Assembly (NCBI GenBank): GCA_000697335.1
Contig: JNEM01016159.1
Span: 1 to 23,043 of the forward strand
Direction: 5' to 3'
DNA from: Conidiobolus incongruus B7586
Lineage: Eukaryota; Entomophthoromycota; Entomophthoromycetes; Entomophthorales; Conidiobolaceae
Length of the DNA stretch: 23,043 nucleotides
Part shown: piece after piece, positions 1 to 8,882 of the stretch
Layout: every line of letters begins with the position of its first letter
Position numbering within the stretch: the stretch's first letter is position 1
Translations under genes and position numbers: made by a program
The notes under the pieces: generated by a model
Seen by the model: only the letters and a program-made list of their open reading frames with translations
Databases searched by the model: none
What the model was told of the DNA's origin: nothing

Positions 1-1215
1 AAAAAAAGAAAGAAAATATATTTATATATTATTAAATCTATCTTTTTATCTCAAAAACCCATAAATTTATAACATATCTTAATTAAATATTAAGGGTTAA
101 TATTTTTGTTAATAGTTTACTAAATATATTTAAATATATTTATTTATTATCAAATAATATATTTTAATTATATATTATAAATTTAAAAATACTAATATTA
201 AAATTAAAAATATTAGCAATTTTTATTATTAAGTTTGTATTTTAAACCTATTTATGGATTTAATATCTTTTTAACAGAGTTTGAGCATATAATCAGAGTA
301 ATAACTTTCATATATCAAGTTTAAAATCAAAATCATAAAATTAAAACTTTTTTCAAATAAATAATAATAAACAGATAGTGTAATAGAAAAAAATTCACTT
401 TTACTATTATTATTCTCAGATTTTTCTGTATTATAAGGTTATATTTCAAAAATTATATAAAAATCATTTTTTTTATCTATTAAATTAAAATAAGATAAAA
501 TTAATTATTATAGGCTTAATATACTTGAATTTATAGTTTTTCAAACTAATAATTTATGGTTATTATAAAATATGTATTATATTTATTTAAATATATAAAG
601 ATTTTTGATATTATAAATATAATATATACTTTGAACAAAAAACAATATAAATTATTAATCTAGCTATATTGAGTTTGGATTCACTATTTATTATACTTAT
701 CTGTGCAAAAAGTTATAGATTACTTTATAACCTGGGTTAACTTTATTTTTCTTAGATATGATTTTTGACCTTTTTTTCATTATTGTGATTATAGTAAAAT
801 TGAATATTTTTATTATATATTTTTTTAACTTAATATAAATTTACAAATTATAATTATGGTTAAATTATTTTAAAAATTATATTAATAGCATAAGTATTTT
901 TATTAATTTTATAACAAATTATATATCTATTATTATATAATATTAACAGACAAAAATTAATTTTGAAATATTTAAAAATATCTATTGAAATAAAACATTC
1001 TTGATAAATTATTTATTTAATATTTATAAAAGCCTTAATATAATATTGATATTATTAATTATAATAATATAATGTTAATTATAGTTAAATAAACAATATA
1101 AAATTAAATTAATAATTTACAAAATACTCAAATAAATTTAATCATTATTAAAGTTATAATTTAGGATCCTTTATCTAAAATCCTGAATAATTAACAAATA
1201 AATCATCTATTAATT

Positions 1216-1251
<36 letters not shown>

Positions 1252-1549
1252 CATATATTTAATTCAGAAAAACAATATCTTATATATCTTCCTTAAGTGA
1301 ATATTTTGATAATATGTTTCTAGATTTATTAATATAAATCTATAGAATAGCCAGATTAATTATTATTTGTTCAAATTTTGATAATTTGATAAAAATTTTA
1401 ATGACTCAAAATAAATACTATCTAAAAGATGTATTTTCAATCATTTTACAATTATGGGTTAAATAATATTTAGTTGCTGAAAAATAAAAGTTCATTAATT
1501 TTGAATTTATATTTTACCATAATAAATAAAGCTAAAGCAGAAATAATAA
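1..1549. other. AT-rich spacer, no gene recognised
   Basis: Almost entirely A and T, with stops in all frames. I see no RNA gene or coding stretch. The only clear structure is an (AT)n run at 1220-1249. The right end may include badly decayed remains of the adjoining helicase fossil. Confidence 0.6.
1220..1249. repeat. (AT)n microsatellite
   Basis: About 15 uninterrupted AT dinucleotides inside an AT-rich spacer. It is expected to vary in length between strains. Confidence 0.9.
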
Positions 1550-2660
1550 GATATTAATGATTAATAACTTCCTTGTTTTTCAATGGCAGAATTTCATACT
1601 AATGTAAATTTCTCAACCCTTTTACATAGGTTTTTATAATTTAATTGCAAAATTACCCCCTTAATTTTGAAATATAGAGTTAAAATGTTATCAATTTTTT
1701 TACCCAAATCAAATTCTTTAACTTATGAAAATAATTATAATTACAAGGATTTAGGTGAATATGGTGAATATGGTAATAAAGACCAATTCTTTTTAATAAA
1801 CAAATCTTTAATAATATTTTCTTTATGTATATAGTTATTAACTTGTAAAATATTTTTTATAATTGAATTTTTTTGACAATAATTTGTAAAATTCATTTTT
1901 AAAAAATCTAAATTATATTCTAATATTACAATTTATTTTTGTGGATAATAATTGCTAGAATGTTATAACATTAATATTTATATCTAATAATAATGTTTGT
2001 TTCTTTCAAATAATTTTATTTTGGAATTTATGATAGTGGTTTTGGTTTTTTAATCTAAGCATTAGTTTTATTCCTTGGTAATATATCATATACTAATATC
2101 CATGATTTATCTATTATAATAATTCTTTCAAGAATAATAAGATAAATATTATAATAACATAAATTTATATTATCTATATTTCATCTTTTATTTAATTAAC
2201 CTTCTGGTAAAATATAAGGTACCTATATTTTTAATTTTTTAACTATATTTAAATAATCTTTAAATAAAGTTAATATTGAAATATAGAGATTGTTCTAGCT
2301 CTTTTGCTGAAGCATATAGGTGATATTTAAAGTATTTCTTAATTTTATTTGCATTTCTTTAGTTAGTTATAAATTTCAGAAAGCTTAAAAAAGTTAAATG
2401 TTTTATGTCAAATCTTCCAGCTTTGAGTTGATTAAACTAGTTTATAATACTAAACTTTAAAAGCCCTTTGCCACCAGTTACTACTTAGAGATCTTTATAA
2501 TTAGTTGATATAGGATATTTCACATAATATAATATTTTGATAAATGCTCTTTGTTTAACTCAAGTTAAATTTGAAGTTTTGTGATTTTCAGTTATTTTGG
2601 CTTTTAATAAATTCTCCTAGAAAGCTATATTATATATAATAAATCTGCTGAATTATTAGA
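1550..2660 (-). mobile_element. Decayed Pif1-type helicase, probably Helitron
   Basis: Read on the minus strand, conserved Pif1-helicase landmarks appear in the expected order. Near 2530-2570 is VKQRAFIKIL, resembling the Q-motif region (KQ..AF.I) before the P-loop. At about 2450-2484 is VVTGGKGLLKFSIIN, which aligns with the Pif1/Helitron Walker A pattern GGxGTGKSxxIN but has lost the second P-loop Gly and the Ser. Near 2090-2128 is a weak Walker B-like stretch (IIIIDKS). Near 1570-1615 is KFTLV, a stop, then NSAIEKQGS, resembling the motif VI region (QFPL..AWAITIHKSQG). The Walker A and motif VI stretches lie in the same frame, 290 codons apart, but the Walker B candidate is in another frame, so indels have occurred. 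Pif1 helicases unwind DNA; in Helitrons the domain is fused to a rolling-circle Rep. I see no Rep domain or Helitron ends here. It could instead be a decayed host Pif1 paralogue. Confidence 0.45.
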
Positions 2661-2995
2661 TCACATACTATCATTTAAAATAATACTAAAATTAAAGTAA
2701 AATAATTATGACTCATAAAATAATATTTGATTTGAGTAAAGGAAATTACTTTGTCAATCATAGAATATTTTTTTAAAATTATAATCAATTATATATTTTA
2801 TATTTTGTATTGTTAGTTCATTAATAAAAGAAATAAATACCATTGAAAACATTTATAACATATTTGAGTGAGAATAATATATAGTGAAAAAACATCAATT
2901 TGAATAATAAATATTTGAAAGTATACCTAAATTTAAACTTAACAGATATATTTTTAATATGGTAATTAAACAAATATTACCTTAAATTTAAAGAA
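2661..2995. other. AT-rich spacer, nothing recognised
   Basis: This stretch lies between the helicase fossil and the left end of the mariner element. I find no convincing coding, RNA or repeat signal. It may contain the lost upstream part of the helicase-bearing element. Confidence 0.5.
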
Positions 2996-3016
2996 ATGGG
3001 AAATTTTTTAATTTCT
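2996..3016 (+). repeat. Candidate left terminal inverted repeat of mariner copy 1
   Basis: It begins ATGGGAAATTTTTT and matches the inverted right end at 4221-4241 (ATGGGAATTTTTTGTGATT when read inward) with one gap and some mismatches. A decayed TIR is expected for a mutated mariner. The exact boundary is uncertain. Confidence 0.45.
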
Positions 3017-4220
3017 GATTTTTCAAATATATTATTAGTTTGAAATAAATAAATATATATAAAGTTAATAAGAAATTATATATTTTTAATATATATATAA
3101 TAATTTTTTAAAATTAGTTGTTTAATTTAATTATGTTTAAATTAAATAGTAATCATCAAAAGTTTTTTATTTTAGTATTAGTAAAACTTAACTATAAACC
3201 CTTTAAAATTATTTAAAATTTACAAGTAGCTTTTAATAATAAAGTATTATTTAAATTAACAATTTATTACTAAGTAAATTACTTTAAAGCTAAAAAAGAA
3301 ATTATCTAAAACCTATTAAAATCTAAAAAACTAACTTTAACTGTTACTCTTTTAATAATTAATAGAGTAAAAAAATATATTGAAAAATACCTTTTTATTT
3401 TAGTTAAAGAATTATTTAAACACTTTAATATTAGTTTTATAAGTATTTTATATATATTAAAGTTTAAACTTAAATTAATAAATAAAAATATAAAATAGGT
3501 ACTTTATAATTTAACTAAAGCTTAAAAAAAAACTAGAGTAATTGTTGTTAAATAAAACTTACTAAAATATTACTAGAAGTTTAAACTTTTACAATAAATA
3601 ATTACAATTGATGAATCTTAAATCTTTATATATAATCTTTTATTAAAATATAAATTAAAATGCTAAATTACATTAAATTAACCTTTTCTATAAATCCCTT
3701 TAAATAAATATTTTGTTAATAAGTAAATATTAATTATTGTAATAAATTATAATAGTATATACTATTTTTATTTAGTTTTTAAAGGAAAATTAATTAATAG
3801 TAAATTTTATATTGTTTTTTTAAATAAAAGTATTTTTAATTAGTGTTTTCAATATAATTTAAGAAAACTTATTATTTTACATGATAATTATAAAATTCAT
3901 AAATCTAAAGCTGTAAAAAACTTTCTAATTAAAAATAACTAGAAAAAACTACTACATCTAGTATATTCTTTAGATTATAACTTATGTAATTATAATTGCT
4001 TTAGGTAATTAAAAAACTAGCTTATAGGAAAGAAAATTTCTATAGGAAAATTTAATTGGTTTGTGAAATATTTAATTTCAGTTTTTAATATAAAGAACTA
4101 TTTTTAAGTGTTAAATCTTTGTTAAAAATATAGTAAAAAGTTATTAATAATAAAAGAAACTATTAAATTTATATTATATATTTATTTTTATATATTATAT
4201 ATTAAAATATTTATTTATTT

Positions 4221-4241
4221 TCAATCACAAAAAATTCCCAT
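4221..4241 (-). repeat. Candidate right terminal inverted repeat of mariner copy 1
   Basis: Read inward on the minus strand it starts ATGGGAATTTTTT, preceded outside by TA at 4242-4243, as expected for TA-targeted insertion. The inward-read left end of copy 2 (TA at 22122-22123, then ATGGAAT) matches it. Confidence 0.5.
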
Positions 4242-4620
4242 TATTAAAAATACAGAGTAATATTTATCAATTTTAAATTTGAGAATATTATAGTAAGGAA
4301 ATTTTGGTGAATATTGATTTATTTTGATGTTTGGATTTTAACAGATTACTGATTATATAGTCAAATAGATAATATCGTGAATTATCTACTTTATATATTA
4401 TTTTTAGTAAATGTTGATTTTTCCTCTTCAGAAATGGCAAAATCTGATGAGAAATTAAAAAATTTAGAATAGAGAAAAATATTTTGATACTAAAATTTAA
4501 AACAATGGATATAATAATTTTAATTTGATAGAGTAAATTAATGGATTGAATAAAAGTATATTGACTTTTTAATTGCAATTAGAATAAACATAAAAAATGA
4601 TATCGATGAGTAATATAATT
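4242..4620. other. Spacer and RPT6 3' region
   Basis: AT-rich stretch between the mariner end and the RPT6 stop codon. It must include the RPT6 3' untranslated region and poly(A) site. No separate gene is supported; the 96-codon minus-strand frame here is a product of composition. Confidence 0.6.
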
Positions 4621-5940
4621 TTACTTGAAAAGCTTCTTCAACGATGTGTTAGAATCAGAATCCTTCTTCATAACTTTAGCCACGGCCATTTCGAAATCTT
4701 CTTGAGTGACGTGAACACGACGTTCTCTGAGAGCGTACATACCGGCTTCGGTACACACACCCTTCACTTCAGCACCACTAGATCCAGGCATCTTTTCAGC
4801 AATCTTCTTGAGATTAATGCCTCTAGTTAAATTCATCTTTCTGGAGTGGATCTTGAGAATGTCAGCTCTGGCAGTTTCGGACGGGGGAGGGAATTCAATT
4901 TTACGATCTATACGACCAGGTCGAAGTAGGGCAGAGTCTAAAATATCGATACGGTTGGTGGCCATAATGACTTTAATGTTCTTGGTAGGTTCGAAACCAT
5001 CCAACTGATTTAAAAGCTCCAACATGGTACGTTGGACTTCGGAATCACCACCGCTGCTGCCACCGCCTGATTCAACACGAGCGGAACCGATGGAATCGAT
5101 TTCGTCCATGAAGATAATGGAAGGGGCATGCTCACGAGCCATGACGAATAATTCACGAACCATACGACTACCTTCACCAATATATTTTTGAACCAATTCA
5201 GAACCAGATACACGAATAAATTTACAGTCGGTATGATGAGCGACAGCTCTAGCTAAAAGTGTTTTACCAGTACCAGGGGGACCGTAAAGTAAGACACCTT
5301 TAGGCTGAGCAATACCAAGAGATTCAAAAAGTTCAGGATGCTTAACAGGCAATTCGATGACTTCTTTGATTTCCTTAATTTGCTTATCCAAACCACCAAC
5401 CATATCGTAGGTGGAATCAGGAACTTTTTCAACCATCATTAAAGAGACCAAAGGGTCTATCTTATTAGGTAAAACCTTGTGCAAAGTATAATAATCGTTA
5501 CGTAGAGCGACACGACAAGTAGGAGTAATGGTAGAAATATCAATGTTGTCATCAATATCAACAACATATTTGCCTTCAGGATGAACCTAATTATTACTTA
5601 TTAAATAAAAACAATCATAAATGATTTTAAAAATGTGCTACCTTAACCAAAACTTTCTTCTTTCCCATTAGTTTGACGACTTCTCCAACGTAAGAGCCAG
5701 CTTCTTGTAATAAAGCTAATTCTTCTCTCAATAAACGTACTATCAAATAAAATAAGCAAGAGTTAATTAATCGATATGAATAGGAATACCTTTAGCATTT
5801 AAAGTATTTCTCTGAGCTTCCAAACGTCTCAAGTTTTGAGTTTTTTCAATAACTGTCAATTCCAACTCCTCAATCTTGGACTGGTAAAATGTTTGAATGC
5901 CCGAAGGTGGTTCAGTTTTAGTTGTTGTAACACTTGTCAT
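4621..5940 (-). CDS. RPT6: 26S proteasome regulatory subunit 8 (Rpt6 ATPase)
   Basis: Three exons (5940-5790, 5739-5642, 5586-4621) join in frame to 404 residues, the usual Rpt6 length (about 405). Rpt6 is one of six AAA+ ATPases in the base of the 19S regulatory particle; it uses ATP to unfold substrates and thread them into the 20S core. Visible in order: an N-terminal coiled coil (residues about 18-65, including [18 protein letters not shown]), an OB-fold stretch after GSYVGEV, Walker A GPPGTGKT (185-192), the pore loop KYIGEG (217-222), Walker B IIFMDEID (240-247), sensor ATNR (292-295), arginine-finger region LLRPGR (303-308) and the C-terminus KKLFK. No key residue is missing. The start ATG (5938-5940) has A at -3 and gives the normal N-terminus. 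GC content is much higher than in the spacers. Its left neighbour is a mariner fossil; on the right it diverges from a decayed secreted-protein gene. No Rpn4/PACE site was seen upstream. Confidence 0.97.
5587..5641 (-). other. RPT6: RPT6 intron 2
   Basis: A 55-nt intron with donor GTAGCAC and acceptor ATAATTAG. It lies between codons; joining restores [15 protein letters not shown] as in the family. Confidence 0.93.
5740..5789 (-). other. RPT6: RPT6 intron 1
   Basis: A 50-nt intron with donor GTATTCC and acceptor TTTGATAG. It splits a codon after its first base; joining the exons gives [11 protein letters not shown], the conserved Rpt6 sequence. A TTAACT stretch may be the branch site. Confidence 0.93.
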
Positions 5941-6317
5941 TTTAGTGTTGTTTTTTATTAATTTACAAATTTATAAATTTATTTAAGATTTTGATATACA
6001 ATAACAATAATATAATATGATTAATAAATAATTCGTATTATATAAGTATATGAATCTTTTTGATATAAAATTTTAAAATTGAATTGAAGTGATAAGAATC
6101 AAAATTTAATTGGATTCAATTTGATAATTTCAAATAATAGATGATTACGTAAATTTAGTTAAATAAAATTTTAAGTTAATCCCATAAAATTCTTAATTAT
6201 AAATTTATTTAAATAATACTCATTTCACATCATATATATTAACCGACTATAGCTCACTACTATAGTGGGGTATTATTGTTATTGATTATATTTATTTCTT
6301 TTATCATTCTAAACATA
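5941..6317. promoter_or_regulatory. Divergent intergenic region with paired ACTATAG palindromes
   Basis: This spacer separates the starts of RPT6 (minus) and the decayed secreted-protein gene (plus), so it should hold both promoters. A TATA-like AATTTATAAATTTA stretch lies about 30-45 bases upstream of the RPT6 start. Nearer the plus-strand gene, ACTATAG occurs twice (6246-6252 and 6259-6266, the second a perfect palindrome ACTATAGT) in a locally GC-richer patch ending in TGGGG. Function is inferred from position only. Confidence 0.35.
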
Positions 6318-6566
6318 ATGAAATCAAAACTAAAAATCATTTCACTATTCTTAACTTTTGCCAATTCCATTATCATGTATGATGAAAATTGTAAATGCAT
6401 AGAGGATTGTAATAATAAAGATTTAATATATTCAGTTTGTATAAATTTCTAGACTAATAGTAAATTTATTGGAGATAAAGCTGATATTGAAAAGTATAAA
6501 GCTATCCTTAAAGAAAGAGATGTAATTAATGACTTAATAAATTATATATATTTTTTCCACCAATAA
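6318..6566 (+). pseudogene. Broken gene for a small secreted Cys-containing protein (5' part)
   Basis: From ATG 6318 the frame reads MKSKLKIISLFLTFANSIIM, a plausible secretion signal with a hydrophobic core at residues 6-19. Next comes YDENCKCIEDCNNKDLIYSVC, with cysteines at 25, 27, 31 and 41. The CxCx3Cx9C spacing faintly resembles the start of a Kazal-type protease inhibitor, but later cysteines are absent, so I do not assign that family. TAG at 6450-6452 ends the frame after 44 residues. The same frame then stays open for another 37 codons of ordinary-looking sequence (KFIGDKADIEKYKAILKERD) to TAA at 6564-6566. The composition is less AT-biased than the surroundings. TAG could derive from CAG or TGG. 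Removing the stop by splicing with nearby GT donors does not restore a good frame. Alternatively it is a real 44-residue secreted peptide. Confidence 0.45.
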
Positions 6567-6602
6567 TATCACAATTTGTTATTACACTTCACTAATATGG
6601 TA

Positions 6603-6670
6603 TATAATAATGTATTAAAATTTTAATATTAATTTTTAAATTGAAATAAAAATTTTAATACATCATTATA
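6603..6670. repeat. Imperfect 22-bp inverted repeat (hairpin)
   Basis: Arms at 6603-6624 and 6649-6670 are reverse complements with one mismatch and are separated by 24 bases. Each starts TATAAT and contains ATGTATTAAAATTTT. The length exceeds what AT-rich sequence readily gives. It may be a tiny MITE-like insertion, or a hairpin in an intron or 3' region of the decayed gene around it. Confidence 0.7.
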
Positions 6671-6761
6671 TTATTAAGTTTTAAACTTTCTGTTTATCAA
6701 TGTTAGCATTGATTAAGTTTAATCAAGTAAAAAATATAATCCCATCAAATTTATGTTTCAG

Positions 6762-6877
6762 ATTACGCAATCGCTCAAATTCAAGTCATTAGTTTGTTTA
6801 ATTAACTAGAAGATGAACTTTTGGCATAAACAATACTCGAAGATATTTTTGTTTATAAAAATATTTATGAACTTTAA
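6762..6877 (+). pseudogene. Possible decayed 3' exon of the secreted-protein gene
   Basis: After a good acceptor-like TTATGTTTCAG, the frame beginning at 6761 reads DYAIAQIQVISLFN, stop, LEDELLA, stop, TILEDIFVYKNIYEL, stop. The sequence between the stops looks protein-like (mixed acidic, aliphatic and aromatic residues). All three stops are TAA, which could come from CAA (Gln). This may be a second exon of the gene starting at 6318, with the hairpin in the intervening intron, but I could not find a donor that matches its phase. It may instead be chance. Confidence 0.3.
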
Positions 6878-7484
6878 TATCCTATTTCAATTATTAATAT
6901 AATATTTGTTTGAAATAATTTTCAAGTCACATGGATTAATTAATTAATTTTTCATTATTTAATTCTCGAAATGACTAGAATTAATAATAATTTGGAATTT
7001 AAAATGGATTTGAAAAATATTCGGAAAAATTGAATAAAATATTCAGGAGTCTAAAAAATACAGGTTTAAAAATATTTTAAGGAGTAGTCAGGTTAAAAAG
7101 ATAAAGCAAGGGTTAGTAGTAGAGAGTAAAAATAAAATGTAGAATATGGTTTATTCTTTATTAAAAAATAATTGGGGAATTGAGTTTTTAAACTAAATTC
7201 TTTGTTTTATAGTACATTTAAATAAAAAAAATTGGATAATGATTTAGATGAAATATTGGAGATCATAAAATGAGAAAACAATATATCATGAATGAAATAA
7301 CGTTGCTCGCGGAATTGATCATAATCAGACTCTTACAGGCAACCAAGGAATTGACACATTAGTTAGGAATGAAAGTGTTAATAAATGTGGTTCCAAAATA
7401 TTGGAGAAATCATTTAACAAATGTCATAAATGCAGCAGAAAAGGGGTTAGCAGGCGGTCTATAGATTAAAAGGATGGGGGACAA
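6878..7484. other. Spacer and bZIP-gene 3' region
   Basis: The left part is AT-rich with nothing recognised. From about 7260 to 7484 the GC content rises, adjoining the stop of the minus-strand bZIP gene. It is most simply that gene's 3' untranslated region. A plus-strand stretch near 7385-7464 (KVLINVVPKYWRNHLTNVIN) is open but has a stop before it and no start, so I do not call it a gene. Confidence 0.4.
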
Positions 7485-8684
7485 TTAAACGGGGAAGCAA
7501 ACGTCCATTGATCTCTGCAAAAATGACAAATTGGCATCAGCATCATGTTTGGATTTATCAAAGGTGGAAGTTCTGAAGGCAGAAAGTCTTGATTCGCGAC
7601 CACAATTTTGGCCCAAACGATCTTTGTCAGTCAAAATAGGACTAAAACCACTGCTGGATGGAACTGAAGTTAATTCGGATAAAGATGAATTGAAAGAATC
7701 CATATTTGGATGGTGATTCATGTAAGTAGAATTGGAGAGGCTTTGATAGCTGAGAGACAATTGATTGAACTTGGCTCTTAAGTCGTCAACCTCTTCTTTC
7801 AAAGCTTGATTTTCATTTTGAATAGAGTAAATATATTCTTTGAGTTCATCAATTTCATGTTCTTGCTGTTCGACCTTATTCTCCAAAGTAGAAATATATT
7901 CTGAAATAAAATAAGTAAACTTAGAAAATTAAAAGTGTTTGAAAAATAAATTACCTTTTCTACGAACTCTAAAGTTTCTAGCAGAAATCTTGTTACGAAT
8001 TTGCCTTCTCTCTTTGGGATTCAAATTAGCAAGCATTTCTATTTCTTCTGGAGTTAATGAAATATCGGTGTGGCTATCTAAATGTGACCCCTTTTCTTCA
8101 CCTTTGGCTTTATTTGTAGAAGTGTTTCTAACTTTGTAGGGTTTGGAGGTTCTAGGTTGAGTTTCAGTAGATGTAGATTGTTCTTTGGATTTGGGAGTTT
8201 GGGCCTTGGTGTGACGGATTTTAGTGTTGTTAAAGGAATTAATACCATAGGTGGCATTGTTCTCTTCAGATTTAAGTTTTACTACAGTAGGATTATGGAG
8301 TGGCAAATTTTTGAGAAATGGTGTGGGAATAGCCAGATCAGATGCATTCACATTGTCAATTTCCATAGCAGTAGGTTCACTTAAAGAACATACATCGATG
8401 GGACTTTCAGACCTGGGCTGAGAGTTCATATTAAGTACTGTGGGGTCGACAGACATGGAGTTAAAATCTACAAAATAGTCGTTTTGCTGGTTGATAGAAA
8501 ATCCGAAAGGATTAGCAACTTGGGAAGGGGCCAAATCAGAGGCCTGGATTTGAGAAACTTGGCTATTATTTTCCTGTGCCATTTCTAACAAAAGGTCAGA
8601 ATTAATAAAGGACTCAAAGGTCTTGCTAAAGTCATCAGAAATAGCTGGTTGATTAGGTAAGGGATTAATATCAGTAGGAGGCAT
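7485..8684 (-). CDS. bZIP transcription factor
   Basis: Two exons (8684-7955 and 7900-7485) join to 381 residues. The splice restores the DNA-binding domain: basic region ERRQIRNKISARNFRVRRK (residues 225-243, with the bZIP N-x7-R signature) followed by EYISTLENKVEQQEHEIDEL and on to about residue 290, a long heptad coiled coil for dimerisation. The N-terminal 220 residues are low-complexity and rich in Ser, Thr, Asn and Pro, with acidic-hydrophobic patches (FESFINSDLLLEM) that could activate transcription. The C-terminus is Ser-rich and ends DVCFPV. This form of basic region is common in fungal bZIP proteins. I cannot name the orthologue, so target genes are unknown. ATG 8682-8684 has A at -3. 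Four CCAAT pentamers sit 150-200 bases upstream. The coding GC content contrasts with the spacers. Confidence 0.93.
7901..7954 (-). other. bZIP gene intron
   Basis: A 54-nt intron with donor GTAATTT and acceptor TTTATTTCAG, splitting the Glu codon right after the basic region (RRK|EYISTLE). Without splicing the protein would stop eight residues later, before the leucine zipper. Confidence 0.93.
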
Positions 8685-8832
8685 GTTGAATTGAAAGCAA
8701 AAGGTTCAAGAGATGATTTTGAAATTTAGAGGGGAACTTAATTTAGTATTCGCTTAATGAATTTCCATAAATAATTTAATTTTTATCCCTGATTTCTCTC
8801 ACACTATAAATTATTAGAATCTCTTCTCCACA

Positions 8833-8882
8833 CCAATACTCATTGCTAAAATTAATTGGTTTGTTTTTAACAATTGGCCAAT
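8833..8882. promoter_or_regulatory. CCAAT-box cluster upstream of the bZIP gene
   Basis: Four CCAAT pentamers lie in 50 bases: CCAAT at 8833-8837, ATTGG at 8855-8859, and a perfect palindrome AATTGGCCAATT at 8872-8883 that holds one on each strand. They lie 150-200 bases upstream of the bZIP start. CCAAT boxes bind the HAP/NF-Y complex. Binding here is inferred, not shown. Confidence 0.45.

Larger units (their letters stand above)
2996..4241 (+). mobile_element. mariner transposon fossil, copy 1
   Basis: A 1.25-kb element of normal mariner length. One plus-strand frame from about 3133 to 4140 carries the mariner transposase signature: ITIDES (first Asp at 3610), LHDN..IH (second Asp at 3883), then exactly 34 residues to CNY in the context YSLDYNLCNYNCF, which corresponds to YSPDLxPCDYxLF. 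This D..D34D spacing is diagnostic of mariner, and the third Asp has become Asn. The frame has no indel over about 1 kb but contains 19 nonsense codons, all TAA or TAG. Several sit where the family has Trp or Gln, for example after DES and in NN-stop-KKLLH. This fits CpA-to-TpA changes on both strands, as in repeat-induced point mutation. Weak terminal inverted repeats lie at both ends. The element cannot make transposase. A second copy lies at the right edge in the opposite orientation. Confidence 0.85.

Noticed and set aside
2467-2475. Perfect Rpn4/PACE-like nonamer (TTTGCCACC, i.e. GGTGGCAAA on the minus strand)
   Set aside because: It is more than 2 kb beyond the RPT6 3' end and falls exactly on the P-loop codons of the helicase fossil, so it is coincidental.
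4288-4578. 96-codon minus-strand frame downstream of RPT6
   Set aside because: Composed almost only of Ile, Leu, Lys, Asn, Ser and Phe, as expected from A/T-rich DNA, with no domain. It lies in the RPT6 3' region.
6391-6452. Possible intron removing the TAG at 6450 (GTAAAT to TTTCTAG)
   Set aside because: Length and acceptor look right, but the donors at 6391 and 6409 both join to an immediate TAC TAA. In-phase donors would leave an intron under 20 bases.
7531-8384. Short plus-strand frames opposite the bZIP gene
   Set aside because: They are shadows of the bZIP exons, which have a clear domain and splice structure on the minus strand.
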